Of a stretch of DNA of 64,000 nt, positions 7,832-17,041 are shown in pieces. This DNA is from Romboutsia faecis (GTDB lineage: Bacteria > Bacillota > Clostridia > Peptostreptococcales > Peptostreptococcaceae): assembly GCF_014323405.1 (NCBI RefSeq), contig NZ_JACRWE010000002.1, positions 124,001 through 188,000 on the forward strand, written 5' to 3'. Position numbers and translations under genes: made by a program. The notes below the pieces were generated by a model that was given only the letters and a program-made list of their open reading frames with translations, was not told where the DNA came from and made no database searches. Each line of letters starts with the position of its first letter. The stretch's first letter is position 1.

Positions 7832-9058
7832 TTGAAGAAAGTAGTAGTAATAGGAGCAGGAGCAGCAGGGATGATAGCAGCAGCGACAGCAGCTGATAGA
7901 GGACTAGATGTAGTGCTACTTGAAAAACAGCATAGAGTTGGAAGAAAATTATTAATAACAGGTAAAGGTAGATGTAATATAACAAATGCTTGCGATATTG
8001 AGGAACTAATAGAAAATGTACCTACAAATGGAAAATTTTTATATAGTGCTTTTTATACATTTACAAATGATGATGTTATTGATATGTTCAATAATTTAGG
8101 TGTAAGTACAAGGGTTGAAAGAGGAAAAAGAGTTTTTCCAGAAAGTGACAAAGCACGTGATGTAGTAGATGCATTAGAAAGACATATAAAAAATAAAAAA
8201 GTAAAATTAGAGCTAAATGCAGAAGTAAATAAGATAGTAGCCACTAATGATAAAGTTGAAAAAGTAATTTTAAAAAATCGAAAAGAAATAAAATGTGATT
8301 CTGTAATTATTGCTACAGGTGGGGTAAGTTATCCTTTAACAGGTTCAACAGGAGATGGATACAAGTTTGCAAAATCACTAGGTCATACAATAATTGACAC
8401 GAAACCATCATTAATAGGTATAGAAGTACAAGAAGGATTTGTTAAAGATTTAGAAAAATTAGCATTAAGAAATGTATCAATAACTGTGCTAAATAGTAAG
8501 AATAAAAAAGTATATGATGATTTTGGAGAAATGGAATTTACAAAGTATGGTCTTGATGGTCCTATTATAAAATCTGCAAGTTGTAGAATGAAAGATACTA
8601 CAAAAGAGAATTATAAAATAGTGGTAGATTTAAAACCTGCTTTAGATGAGGAAAAGCTTGATAAAAGAGTTCAAAAAGATTTTCAAAAGTATACTAATAA
8701 AAGATTTGAAAATGCTTTAAATGATTTATTACCTAAAAAGCTAATTCCAATAATAATTGAACTAAGTAGTATCCCAAAAGACACTGTAGTTCATCAAATT
8801 TCTAGAGAACAAAGAAGAAGTCTAGTAAGTTTACTTAAGAATTTTACATTTACAGTAAAGAGATATCGTCCTATTGAAGAAGCTATAGTAACTTCAGGAG
8901 GCATTAAGGTAAATGAAATAAATGCTAGCACAATGGAGTCAAAATTAGTACAAGGGTTATTTTTTGCTGGAGAAGTTATAGATGTAGATGCGTATACAGG
9001 TGGATTCAATCTTCAAATAGCATTTTCAACAGGATATTTAGCTGGTATTAATTGCTAG
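7832..9058 (+). CDS. HI0933/YhiN-family NAD(P)/FAD-dependent oxidoreductase
   Basis: The ~408-residue flavoprotein opens with a Rossmann dinucleotide fold, KKVVVIGAGAAGM, followed by VLLEKQHRVGRKLLITGKGRCNITN. That second block is the signature of the HI0933-like family (related to BaiN). It ends with GGI.V.EI and AGEVIDVDAYTGGFNLQIAFSTG. The family's physiological reaction is generally unknown; some members reduce bile-acid intermediates. I prefer TTG 7832, with AAGGTG five bases upstream, over the overlapping ATG at 7802, which has no ribosome site. It starts 23 bases after the PAP2 stop codon. Confidence 0.88.
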   Translation: MKKVVVIGAGAAGMIAAATAADRGLDVVLLEKQHRVGRKLLITGKGRCNITNACDIEELIENVPTNGKFLYSAFYTFTNDDVIDMFNNLGVSTRVERGKRVFPESDKARDVVDALERHIKNKKVKLELNAEVNKIVATNDKVEKVILKNRKEIKCDSVIIATGGVSYPLTGSTGDGYKFAKSLGHTIIDTKPSLIGIEVQEGFVKDLEKLALRNVSITVLNSKNKKVYDDFGEMEFTKYGLDGPIIKSASCRMKDTTKENYKIVVDLKPALDEEKLDKRVQKDFQKYTNKRFENALNDLLPKKLIPIIIELSSIPKDTVVHQISREQRRSLVSLLKNFTFTVKRYRPIEEAIVTSGGIKVNEINASTMESKLVQGLFFAGEVIDVDAYTGGFNLQIAFSTGYLAGINC

Positions 9059-9148
9059 TTAATGCAATAATTTACCTGAATTAAAAAAATCTAATTTCAT
9101 ATAATACTACCAAGAAACAAAATAATTAACAGAAAAGAGGTAGTCAAC

Positions 9149-9373
9149 ATGGCAAGTAACAACAACAATAACAAAACAGTAGTACCAGGAGCTAAAGCAG
9201 CATTAAATCAAATGAAATTAGAAATAGCTAATGAACTTGGTATGGCTAACTATCAACAAGTTGATAAAGGAAATCTTACTGCAAGAGAAAATGGTTATGT
9301 AGGTGGATACATGACTAAAAAATTAGTTGAAATGGCAGAACAACAAATGTCAGGAAGACAACAACAACAATAA
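9149..9373 (+). CDS. Alpha/beta-type small acid-soluble spore protein
   Basis: The 74-residue protein has the SASP family pattern: AAL.QMK.EIANELGM (with the GPR-protease-type E-(I/L)A region), then GN.TARENG.VGG.M.KK.V. It coats spore DNA and protects it from UV and heat, and is degraded at germination. A poly-Asn start (SNNNNNK) and a poly-Gln tail (QQQQ) flank the fold. AAGAGGT stands 11 nt before the ATG. Expression is expected from a forespore sigma-G promoter, but I did not find a convincing one. A terminator follows at 9396-9435. It is direct evidence that the organism forms spores. Confidence 0.97.
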   Translation: MASNNNNNKTVVPGAKAALNQMKLEIANELGMANYQQVDKGNLTARENGYVGGYMTKKLVEMAEQQMSGRQQQQ

Positions 9374-9395
9374 TAAACAAATAAAAACATACAGT

Positions 9396-9435
9396 GCCCT
9401 ATAGATATCTTTAGATATCCTATAGGGCTTTATTT
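9396..9435 (+). terminator. Intrinsic terminator of the SASP gene
   Basis: GCCCTATAGATATC pairs with GATATCCTATAGGGC with one bulged C and a 4-base loop. It is followed by TTTATTT. Confidence 0.8.
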
Positions 9436-9521
9436 AATTATAAGTTAAATGAAGGTAATAAAATACTAATCTATGGACAAAATAATTAAAGAGATAAATT
9501 TACATAAGGAGCAGTGATATT

Positions 9522-9692
9522 ATGAGTACAGTGAATTTTGAAGAAATAAAAACAAACTTTATAAATGCAGATTTAGATGAAAAGATACGTATTTATACTA
9601 CAACAGAAGGGTTATCTGTAGAACAGTTTAGAGAGTTATTAAAATATTATCCAATACAACATCTATCAAAGTTAGAAAAAGCTTTAGGATAG
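9522..9692 (+). CDS. Small conserved-looking protein of unknown function, 56 residues
   Basis: This short gene runs from ATG 9522 to TAG 9690-9692, with AAGGAG about 11 nt upstream of the start. The product starts MSTVNFEEIKTNF and ends LSKLEKALG. It is soluble, slightly acidic and likely helical, with a central TEGLSVEQFRELL helix. It has normal codon use for this genome and its own terminator at 9713-9758, so it is probably a real gene. I do not recognise the family. Its position beside the SASP gene hints at, but does not prove, a sporulation link. Confidence 0.7.
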   Translation: MSTVNFEEIKTNFINADLDEKIRIYTTTEGLSVEQFRELLKYYPIQHLSKLEKALG

Positions 9693-9712
9693 AATATAGT
9701 TAATAGCAACAT

Positions 9713-9758
9713 AAAAGGAGTTATATAAATGATAAATTCATTTTTATAGCTCCTTTTT
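9713..9758 (+). terminator. Intrinsic terminator after the 56-residue gene
   Basis: AAAAGGAG-TTATA pairs with TATAGCTCCTTTT (one T-G pair) and ends in a T run. Confidence 0.7.
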
Positions 9759-9869
9759 ATGTAATAGGTCATTAGAATATTTAATTTATAAAGTAAGTAT
9801 GTTATTTTATACGAATTTAATAATATGAAATGATGAGAACATAAGTTATATATGATATTGAGTTTTTTT

Positions 9870-10346
9870 CTAATGAGTATTTTCTTTATTAACATAATTA
9901 TATATTCTTTCATTACCAAGGTCTATAGTACCTGTTTGTATGTATTTTACTATACTGTCTAAATCATTAGAATTTAGATAATCAATTGGAATAGTTAAAG
10001 TACGACCACTAGATTCTAAAAGATTTTTTAATTTTATTTTTTGTGAAATATTAGGTTTTACATTATTATTAGTCTGATACTTCTTTTTTTTACCTTTTGA
10101 TAAGTTATCATTTTGTATGTCTATTAATGTGTTTATATAATTTATGTATGAATTTTTAAAATCTAATTCATGTGTGTATTTTTCATCAAGTATATTATAG
10201 ATATCTTCACTTGATAATATATTTTCTGCAAACTTATCAGCTGTTAACTTTCCTGTTATAATTCCTTTTTGGTATTTTCGTAGTATTTTTTTTGTATAGC
10301 TATATATTTTACTTCTAGTCTCTAAATCTAGCTTTTCAATTTCCAC
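9870..10346 (-). CDS. Hypothetical protein, 158 residues
   Basis: This soluble, Lys-rich protein has no signal peptide or membrane helix. The N-terminal ~75 residues look helical (YSYTKKILRKYQKGIITG). A basic GKKKKYQ linker follows near 84-90. A conserved-looking C-terminal block contains KLKNLLESSGRTLTIPID and DSIVKYIQTGTID. I do not recognise it. Upstream on the minus strand lies an AGGAGTG site about 8 nt before the ATG. Between its start and the next plus-strand gene is a 126-bp divergent promoter region. Confidence 0.65.
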   Translation of the reverse strand: MEIEKLDLETRSKIYSYTKKILRKYQKGIITGKLTADKFAENILSSEDIYNILDEKYTHELDFKNSYINYINTLIDIQNDNLSKGKKKKYQTNNNVKPNISQKIKLKNLLESSGRTLTIPIDYLNSNDLDSIVKYIQTGTIDLGNERIYNYVNKENTH

Positions 10347-10472
10347 GTTATAAACACTCCTTTTGTTAGAATAATAAGCAAAATACCTCTTTTTTAATTA
10401 TTGCCAAGTATAAAAAATATTATAATTGTAAAAATATATAAATAAATAATTATGTAAAGAGAGGAATTATTT

Positions 10473-10946
10473 ATGATAAATGGAATAATAAAGTTATTTT
10501 ACTCAGAAGTAGTAAAAACTAAGATGAGAAATTTACCATCATCAGAATATAGATTAAGGGATGAATGTAAAGATATTCAAAATATAACTTTAAAAATAGA
10601 TAGCGTGTTTTTTAAAGCGTTAAAATTTATACTTGGAGTTTTAATTTTATTTTTTGCTTTTAATATGAAGTTTATTTTAGGAATAGAAGTACTTCTACTT
10701 GAAATTACTTATGTAGTTTATAAAAGAAATTTAGAAGTAAGGATAAAAGGTAGTCTTGAAAATATAAGAAATAGTATAGAAATTAAAGCAACAAATGTCC
10801 TTGATGAAAAGGGGAAAACTGGAATAAATTTACTGTCTAGTTTAATTATAATAGGCATTCTAACTGGCTTTAACTATATTATAGTAATAAGCTTTTTAAC
10901 TGTTTTTCTATTTACTATAAAACACATATGTAGTAATATAAAATAG
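10473..10946 (+). CDS. Hypothetical membrane protein, 157 residues
   Basis: Hydrophobic segments at ~48-66, ~67-82 and ~117-150 suggest two to four membrane helices around a charged middle (YKRNLEVRIKGSLENIRNSIEI). No family is recognised. AGAGAGG precedes the ATG. The stop codon is 29 bases before the GAF/SpoIIE-type phosphatase gene, so the two may be co-expressed and the membrane protein could be a partner of that phosphatase. This is inference from position only. Confidence 0.65.
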   Translation: MINGIIKLFYSEVVKTKMRNLPSSEYRLRDECKDIQNITLKIDSVFFKALKFILGVLILFFAFNMKFILGIEVLLLEITYVVYKRNLEVRIKGSLENIRNSIEIKATNVLDEKGKTGINLLSSLIIIGILTGFNYIIVISFLTVFLFTIKHICSNIK

Positions 10947-10975
10947 AATAAATAGTATCGTGGGGAGGGCATAGG

Positions 10976-12745
10976 ATGAGTAAGGATATTTATAAAATGA
11001 GAAATTTAGTAGAGATATCATCTATGGTAGCAGAGTCTTCTGATTTCTTTATGATAAAAGATAAAATAATAGAAAAAATGCTAGAAGTAGTACATCCAAC
11101 TAAGGCATGCGTTAATTTATTTTATAAAAATAATTACAAGTATGCCTATTTAGTGTGTTCACAGACATTGGAAAAAATACCATACCTTTTTCCCATAGGA
11201 GGAACAATAGGTGTGAAAATAGATTTTTCTACTTATCCTAAGTATATACATGAAGCAGTTAAAGAAAAGAAAGTAGTATATGTAAAGAATATATTTGAAG
11301 ATAAAAGAGCAGTAGAAGAAAGAGAAATGGCTAAGTCAGAAGGATATGTTGGTAGGATTGTTTTTCCTCTTATAGTTAATAATATTGTAGTAGGATTTAT
11401 GACATGTTTCTTAACTGAAAAGGATACTATTTCAGATTATGATATAGATTTTATATCATCGGTGGCATCTTTAATAGCTTTATCAATAGAAATAACTACC
11501 AAAAACAATAATATGCAAAGACTAGTGCATAAGTTAAGGGGAGCTATAAGCTCAATCAATGAAGCTACAAAAAAGCTTTATCATAATAAAAACCTAAATG
11601 AATTTTTAGATCACTTAAGTGAGCAGGCTTGTGATATTACAAATAGCAAAGAAGCATTAATTATTATAGATGAAGAACGATATAAAGGTAAAATATCTAG
11701 TTCTTACAACATGGAAAAAAGAAAAAAAGTAAAAACTGATGTGTATTCTTCTATAGGAGAAATCTTATCAAAAGAAGATATGGGAGGATACTGCAATAGT
11801 GCAAGTTCTTGTATTTTAAATAATGTAAATATAGATACCTATATTTACTATAAGCTATATGATAAGAATAAGGTTATCGGATGTATAGTTTGTTCTAATA
11901 GTGATAGTTATACAAAAGATGATTTAAATATATTAAGTATACTAGCCAATCAAGTAGCCGTTGGTATGCAACTATATGAATACAATATTATAGATGTTAA
12001 ACATAAACTATTAGCAAATGAGCTTAATATTTTAAATGAACAGCAAAAACTTATAATGGATAAAAGCAAGATGGAATGCAATAATGAAAAAGAATTATAT
12101 TACTATCATAGACCTGCAAGAGTTGTAGGAGGAGACTTCTACTATGCTACTAGAGTTGATGAGGATAATATAGTTTACATAGTTGCAGATGTCATGGGCC
12201 ATGGTATTGTATCAAATTATGTAGTAGCAATGATAAAAGGAGCATTTAAAGTTCTTTGCCATCAGTATAAAACTCCTGGAGAAATCATGACGAACTTAAA
12301 TAAAATGCTATATGATGAATTTGATAAGATGGGAGTATTTACTACTTGCTTAATAAGTGTATTTAATACTAAAAACAATACAATATCAGTATCAAATGCA
12401 GGTCACTATAGTCCTATTATTATAAATAATGATGGTTCAATAAAGAGAAATTTAAATTGTGCCAAAGGAATACCAATAGGAATACTTGAAGAATCAGAAT
12501 ACACAAGTAATATTTTTGATGTTGCAGAATGTCCTATGATTTGTATGTTCACTGATGGGGTATTAGAAATAAAAAACAAGGAAAAAGAAGAGTACGGAAT
12601 AACAAGATTAGAAGAGTTTTTGAAAAAAAATTATTATAACAATCAAGAAAAGATTATAGAAAATATAAAAACAGAATTAAAAGAATTTGCATCTACAGAT
12701 AGTTACGACGACGATATAATGATAGTAATGTTAAAAAATATATAG
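10976..12745 (+). CDS. GAF-GAF-PP2C (SpoIIE/RsbU-type) serine phosphatase
   Basis: The protein has 589 residues. GAF-like sensor domains occupy ~10-172 and ~195-345, followed by a short coiled linker. A SpoIIE-type PP2C domain lies at ~380-588. It carries RVVGGDFYY, ADVMGHGI, SNAGHY, FTDGVLE and SYDDDIMIVML, which supply the metal-binding aspartates of this family. Such enzymes dephosphorylate STAS-domain anti-anti-sigma factors or act in related signalling. No STAS protein, anti-sigma kinase or sigma factor is encoded nearby, so its partner must be elsewhere. There is no membrane helix. The start has a strong GGGGAGGG site. It is followed after 11 bases by the FMN-reductase-like gene. Confidence 0.9.
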   Translation: MSKDIYKMRNLVEISSMVAESSDFFMIKDKIIEKMLEVVHPTKACVNLFYKNNYKYAYLVCSQTLEKIPYLFPIGGTIGVKIDFSTYPKYIHEAVKEKKVVYVKNIFEDKRAVEEREMAKSEGYVGRIVFPLIVNNIVVGFMTCFLTEKDTISDYDIDFISSVASLIALSIEITTKNNNMQRLVHKLRGAISSINEATKKLYHNKNLNEFLDHLSEQACDITNSKEALIIIDEERYKGKISSSYNMEKRKKVKTDVYSSIGEILSKEDMGGYCNSASSCILNNVNIDTYIYYKLYDKNKVIGCIVCSNSDSYTKDDLNILSILANQVAVGMQLYEYNIIDVKHKLLANELNILNEQQKLIMDKSKMECNNEKELYYYHRPARVVGGDFYYATRVDEDNIVYIVADVMGHGIVSNYVVAMIKGAFKVLCHQYKTPGEIMTNLNKMLYDEFDKMGVFTTCLISVFNTKNNTISVSNAGHYSPIIINNDGSIKRNLNCAKGIPIGILEESEYTSNIFDVAECPMICMFTDGVLEIKNKEKEEYGITRLEEFLKKNYYNNQEKIIENIKTELKEFASTDSYDDDIMIVMLKNI

Positions 12746-12756
12746 GGGAGATCAAA

Positions 12757-13350
12757 TTGGAAAATATAGAGGTTTTAATTATAAATGCAAGTCCTAGAAA
12801 AAATAAAAATTGTTTTTTTATTTCTAATATAATATCATCTAAATTAAAAGAACGTAATATAAGTTACGAGGTGTTTAATATATATGATATGAATATAGAA
12901 TACTGTAATGCATGTGGGTTTTGTGAAAAAACTGGATATTGTAGGATAAAAGATGAAATGACTCCAATGTATGAAATATTTAATAAAAGTAAGGGTACTA
13001 TAGTTGTAAGCCCAGTTTATTTTGACTCTGTAACGGCTAAACTAAAAACTCTTGTAGATAGAACTCAAGCATTTTATGCTAGTAAGTATATACTTAAAAA
13101 GCCATCAATAGATAGAAGTAAAAAACGTATAGGTATGTACATAGCAGTAGGAGGAGCAAATCCATATGATACACAATTTAAAGGTGGACAAATAGTAATG
13201 GATTTTTTCTTTAAAAGTATAAATACAAAACTGATGTATAATTTATATCTAAATAATACAGATGATTTAACATCTAGAGAAAATATAGAATTTAGACAAA
13301 GACTAGATGATAACCTAGAACAATATATAGAAGGACTTATCTTGAAATAA
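12757..13350 (+). CDS. Flavodoxin-fold NAD(P)H-dependent oxidoreductase
   Basis: The 197-residue protein starts VLIINASPRKNKNC, the FMN-phosphate loop of the NADPH-dependent FMN reductase/flavodoxin-like fold. It has a cysteine-rich stretch CNACGFCEKTGYC (about 49-61) seen in iron-sulfur flavoprotein relatives, then VVSPVYFDSVTAKLKTLVDR. It is probably an FMN-dependent redox protein, perhaps binding an Fe-S cluster through those cysteines. The start codon is TTG at 12757 with GGGGAG eight nt upstream. It lies immediately behind the phosphatase gene and ends before a hairpin at 13369-13412. Confidence 0.85.
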   Translation: MENIEVLIINASPRKNKNCFFISNIISSKLKERNISYEVFNIYDMNIEYCNACGFCEKTGYCRIKDEMTPMYEIFNKSKGTIVVSPVYFDSVTAKLKTLVDRTQAFYASKYILKKPSIDRSKKRIGMYIAVGGANPYDTQFKGGQIVMDFFFKSINTKLMYNLYLNNTDDLTSRENIEFRQRLDDNLEQYIEGLILK

Positions 13351-13368
13351 GCGTTTATATAATACCGT

Positions 13369-13412
13369 ACTTAAGAGTTAAATATACATTATTTTATGTT
13401 TAACTCTTAAGT
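13369..13412. repeat. 14-bp perfect inverted repeat upstream of aroC
   Basis: ACTTAAGAGTTAAA (13369-13382) is complementary to TTTAACTCTTAAGT (13399-13412). No T run follows, so it is not a classic terminator. It may still end the upstream transcript or act as an operator for the aro genes. Confidence 0.5.
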
Positions 13413-13492
13413 CCAAACATTATATAGCTTTATCTTGAGATATGTCCTTTTAGCATATTTGAAAGAAAGATAATAAAGAGAGGGATGATAAC

Positions 13493-14662
13493 ATGTTAAG
13501 ATATTTGACAAGTGGAGAGTCACATGGGCAGAGTTTAATATCAATATTAGATGGAGTTCCATCAAATATTGAATTAAATATAGATGAAATTAATGAGGAA
13601 TTAAAGAACAGACAATCTGGATATGGACGTGGCAAAAGGATGGAAATAGAGCAAGATACAATTAATATACTAGGTGGAGTAAGAGGTAAGAAAACACTTG
13701 GAGGTCCTATATCCATTGAAGTAAAGAATAAAGACTATGAAAATTGGTCTAAATATATGAATCCTATGGATGATGTGGACTTAGAAAGTAAGAAGGTAAG
13801 TAATGTAAGACCTGGACATGCTGATTTAGTAGGTTGCTTGAAATATGATTTTGATGATGCAAGAAATGTATTAGAAAGATCTAGTGCAAGAGAAACTGCC
13901 AGTAGAGTTGCAGTAGGTGCAATTTGTAAGCAAATACTTAAAAACTTTGATATATATTTTACTTCTCATGTTGTTCAAATAGGGAACATAAAAGACAATA
14001 ACTTATATGAATTTGACTACATAAAAGAAAATGTTGATAATAGCCAAGTTAGATGTGTAAATAAAGATATAGAAAAAGATATGATACATGAAATTGACAA
14101 AGTAAAGTCAACTGGAGATACAATTGGTGGTGTAGTAGAGATAAGGGTTAAAAATGTTATACCAGGACTAGGCTCATATACTCATTTTGATAAAAAGATT
14201 GATGGAGAGTTAGCAATGCATCTAATGGGTACTCAAGCTATAAAAGGTGTTGAGATTGGAATTGGATTTGATGTTGCTAATAACTATGGTTCGAAGGTTA
14301 TGGATGAGATAATTTATAACGACGAAGATGGAATAAGAAGAAATACCAACAGGTTAGGTGGAATAGAAGGTGGAATGACTACCGGAGAAGAAGTGATAAT
14401 AAGATGTGCCATGAAACCTATACCAACCCTGTACAAACCATTAAACTCTATAAATATTAATACTTTAGAAAGTTATCAAGCAAGTATAGAGAGATCTGAT
14501 AATTGCGCTGTTCCTGCTTGTAGTGTGGTATGTGAAAATGTAGTAGCCTTTGTAATATGTAAATATTTTTTAGATAAAATAGGTGGAGATAATTTATTGG
14601 ATTTAAAGGAAAATTATAATTCATATATAAAAAGGTTAGGTGATAGAGGATGGAAGAGATAA
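13493..14662 (+). CDS. aroC: Chorismate synthase
   Basis: The 389-residue enzyme begins MLRYLTSGESHGQSL, the FMN/EPSP-binding signature. RQSGYGRGKRM and GHADL follow, with SSARETASRVAVGA later. It converts EPSP to chorismate with reduced FMN, the last step of the shikimate pathway. The length is normal. AGAGAGGG stands just upstream of the ATG. It overlaps aroB by 13 bases, so aroC-aroB-aroA form a translationally linked operon. The remaining shikimate genes (aroF/G, aroQ/D, aroE, aroK) are not in this window. I found no T-box leader upstream. Confidence 0.97.
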   Translation: MLRYLTSGESHGQSLISILDGVPSNIELNIDEINEELKNRQSGYGRGKRMEIEQDTINILGGVRGKKTLGGPISIEVKNKDYENWSKYMNPMDDVDLESKKVSNVRPGHADLVGCLKYDFDDARNVLERSSARETASRVAVGAICKQILKNFDIYFTSHVVQIGNIKDNNLYEFDYIKENVDNSQVRCVNKDIEKDMIHEIDKVKSTGDTIGGVVEIRVKNVIPGLGSYTHFDKKIDGELAMHLMGTQAIKGVEIGIGFDVANNYGSKVMDEIIYNDEDGIRRNTNRLGGIEGGMTTGEEVIIRCAMKPIPTLYKPLNSININTLESYQASIERSDNCAVPACSVVCENVVAFVICKYFLDKIGGDNLLDLKENYNSYIKRLGDRGWKR

Positions 14663-15708
14663 ATAATAATGTATGTACAATAGTTCTGGATAAAGGGTAT
14701 GGATGCTTTGAAGATGTATTACAAGAAAAAAATATATATGATTCAGTTTTGATAATAAGTGACAGTAATGTTTACAATGCTCAAGGAGATAATTTTATAA
14801 AAAATCTTAAAAGTAAAATTATATATGAGTATATAGTTTCGCCTGGTGAGGATACTAAATCTTTAGATGTTTATGAAAAAATAATAGAATACTGCGTAAA
14901 AGTAAATTTATCTAGAAAATCAGTAATAATTGCATTAGGTGGAGGGGTAGTAGGTGATTTAGCTGGATTTGTAGCATCAACATATATGAGAGGTATAGAT
15001 GTTATACAAGTTCCAACTACGCTTTTAGCTCAAGTAGATTCATCTATAGGCGGTAAGACAGGTATAAATATAGGCAACTTTAAAAATATCATAGGAAGCT
15101 TCTATCAACCAAAATTCACATATATAAATGTAGATGCATTAAAAACATTACCAGAGAATGAATTTAAAAGTGGGATGAGTGAAGTTATAAAATATAGTTT
15201 AATTTATGACTATTATTTCTTAGATTATTTAATAGATAATAGCAAAGAAATACTTAATAAAGACATTGAAAAATTATATTATATAGTTAAAAAGTGTGCA
15301 AATATTAAGGCTGAGGTAGTAGGCAATGATGAAAAAGAGGGTGGACTTAGGAAAATACTAAACTTTGGTCATACTTTTGGGCACGGAGTAGAAAAATTAT
15401 GCAAGATAAGTCATGGTAATGCTGTTAGTATAGGAATGAATATGGCATTTAAATTATCTTTAAGAGAAAGATTTATAGAAGAAGAATACTACAATAAGTT
15501 TTTAAAAGTATGTGAAAGTTATGATTTACCAATAGCATTCGAAAATGCAGATGAACAAAGCGTTCTTAATATAATGAAAAGCGATAAGAAGAATAGTTTT
15601 TCTAAAATAAATTTAGTTTTACCAGTAGGATTAGGTAAAGTAGAAGTAGTAGATAATATCTCAGAGGATTTGATATTAGATATAATAAGGGAGTGTAAAA
15701 ATGCTTAG
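14650..15708 (+). CDS. aroB: 3-dehydroquinate synthase
   Basis: The 352-residue protein has the NAD-binding glycine cluster ALGGGVVGDLAGFVASTYMRG (~95-115), PTTLLAQVDSSIGGKTGIN, and the zinc-binding histidine region NFGHTFGHGVEKL. It closes DAHP into 3-dehydroquinate, step two of the shikimate pathway. Its start lies inside the end of aroC and its end overlaps the aroA start by 8 bases, a tight operon. The ribosome site GATAGAGG sits within aroC. Confidence 0.97.
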   Translation: MEEINNNVCTIVLDKGYGCFEDVLQEKNIYDSVLIISDSNVYNAQGDNFIKNLKSKIIYEYIVSPGEDTKSLDVYEKIIEYCVKVNLSRKSVIIALGGGVVGDLAGFVASTYMRGIDVIQVPTTLLAQVDSSIGGKTGINIGNFKNIIGSFYQPKFTYINVDALKTLPENEFKSGMSEVIKYSLIYDYYFLDYLIDNSKEILNKDIEKLYYIVKKCANIKAEVVGNDEKEGGLRKILNFGHTFGHGVEKLCKISHGNAVSIGMNMAFKLSLRERFIEEEYYNKFLKVCESYDLPIAFENADEQSVLNIMKSDKKNSFSKINLVLPVGLGKVEVVDNISEDLILDIIRECKNA

Positions 15709-16960
15709 AGGTAGTTTTGAACTAATAGGAGATAAATCAATATCACATAGAGCAATAATGTTTTCATCAATATCAAAAGGAAATAATAAAATAAGCAATT
15801 TCTTAATGGGGCAAGACTGTTTAAGCACAATTTCTTGTTTTAGGAAAATGGGAGTTGATATAGATATACAAGGTAGAGACGTTTTTGTAAAAGGAAATGG
15901 ACTTAGAAACTTAAAAAAGCCAAATGATATTCTTGATGTAGGTAATTCTGGAACAACAATAAGACTTATGATGGGTATATTAGCAGGTAATAATTTTGAA
16001 TCAACTATCATAGGTGATGAATCAATAGGAAAAAGACCTATGAAAAGAGTTACAGATCCACTTAAGTCTATGGGTTGTAAAATTAAAGGAAAAGATGATG
16101 CGAATTACACTCCAATAGTAATTACTGGAGGACATTTACATAGTATCAATTACCACATGCCTGTTGCATCAGCACAAGTAAAGTCGTCATTAATATTAGC
16201 CAGCTTATATGCAGATGGGCAAAGTATGATACATGAAAAAGTAAAATCAAGAAACCATACAGAAATAATGCTTAAATCTTTTGGAGCAAATATTGATGTT
16301 GATGATTTAACAATAAAAATAAATCCAGTAGAAGAATTATATAATCAAGATATATATGTTCCTGGTGATATATCTTCAGCAGCATTTATAATAGTTGGAG
16401 CTTTAATTACTGAAGGATCAGAAGTACTTATAAAAAATGTTGGATTAAACGAAACAAGAACAGGAATACTAGATGTTGTAAAGAATATGAATGGGAATAT
16501 AGAAATATTAGAAAAAAGGTTTGTTGGAGGGGAAATTGTAGGTGATTTATTAGTAAAATATAGCCCTAACCTTCAAGGGACAATAATTAATAAAGAAATA
16601 ATACCAAGATTAATTGATGAAATTCCTGTAATAGCAGTTTTAGCAACTCAAGCAGAAGGAACTACTATAATAAAAGATGCTCATGAATTAAAAGTTAAAG
16701 AAAGTAACAGAATAAAAGCCGTAGTGGATAATTTAAAGAAAATGGATGCAGATATAGAAGAATTAGATGATGGAATGACAATAAAAGGGAAATCTAAGCT
16801 AAAAGGTGCACAAATTGAAACATTTAATGATCATAGAATTGCTATGGCATTTTCAATAGCAAATTTAATTAGTGAAGGTGAAGTTTCATTAGATAATAAA
16901 CTATGTATAGATATTTCATTCCCAGGATATTTTGATTTATTGAAAGATTTGTCAAAATAA
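15701..16960 (+). CDS. aroA: 3-phosphoshikimate 1-carboxyvinyltransferase (EPSP synthase)
   Basis: The 419-residue protein starts LRGSFELIGDKSISHRA, with catalytic K12/S13. LDVGNSGTTIRLMMGIL, an ESIGKRPMKRV region, DEIPVIAVLAT and the C-terminal DHRIAMA motif follow. It joins PEP to shikimate-3-phosphate. It is complete and overlaps aroB. It ends about 10 bp before the promoter region of pduL, without an obvious hairpin terminator. Confidence 0.97.
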   Translation: MLRGSFELIGDKSISHRAIMFSSISKGNNKISNFLMGQDCLSTISCFRKMGVDIDIQGRDVFVKGNGLRNLKKPNDILDVGNSGTTIRLMMGILAGNNFESTIIGDESIGKRPMKRVTDPLKSMGCKIKGKDDANYTPIVITGGHLHSINYHMPVASAQVKSSLILASLYADGQSMIHEKVKSRNHTEIMLKSFGANIDVDDLTIKINPVEELYNQDIYVPGDISSAAFIIVGALITEGSEVLIKNVGLNETRTGILDVVKNMNGNIEILEKRFVGGEIVGDLLVKYSPNLQGTIINKEIIPRLIDEIPVIAVLATQAEGTTIIKDAHELKVKESNRIKAVVDNLKKMDADIEELDDGMTIKGKSKLKGAQIETFNDHRIAMAFSIANLISEGEVSLDNKLCIDISFPGYFDLLKDLSK

Positions 16961-16972
16961 TTTCGATACCGT

Positions 16973-17001
16973 TTGATTTTAGGATTATTTTTATGTATAA
17001 T
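16973..17001 (+). promoter_or_regulatory. Promoter of pduL
   Basis: TTGATT (16973-16978), a 17-bp spacer and TATAAT (16996-17001) form a strong sigma-A promoter 41 bp before the pduL start codon. Confidence 0.7.
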
Positions 17002-17041
17002 TAAGTTGGATATTTTATAAAATTTGTAGGAGGATACATTA

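Noticed and set aside
9870..9919. Extension of a minus-strand frame 9647-9919 as a gene
   Set aside because: It overlaps the 56-residue gene and a terminator, has no ribosome site and a random-looking product.
13351..13492. T-box or tryptophan-type leader before aroC
   Set aside because: I see no T-box sequence (TGGNACCGCG-like) or leader peptide, only the short inverted repeat.
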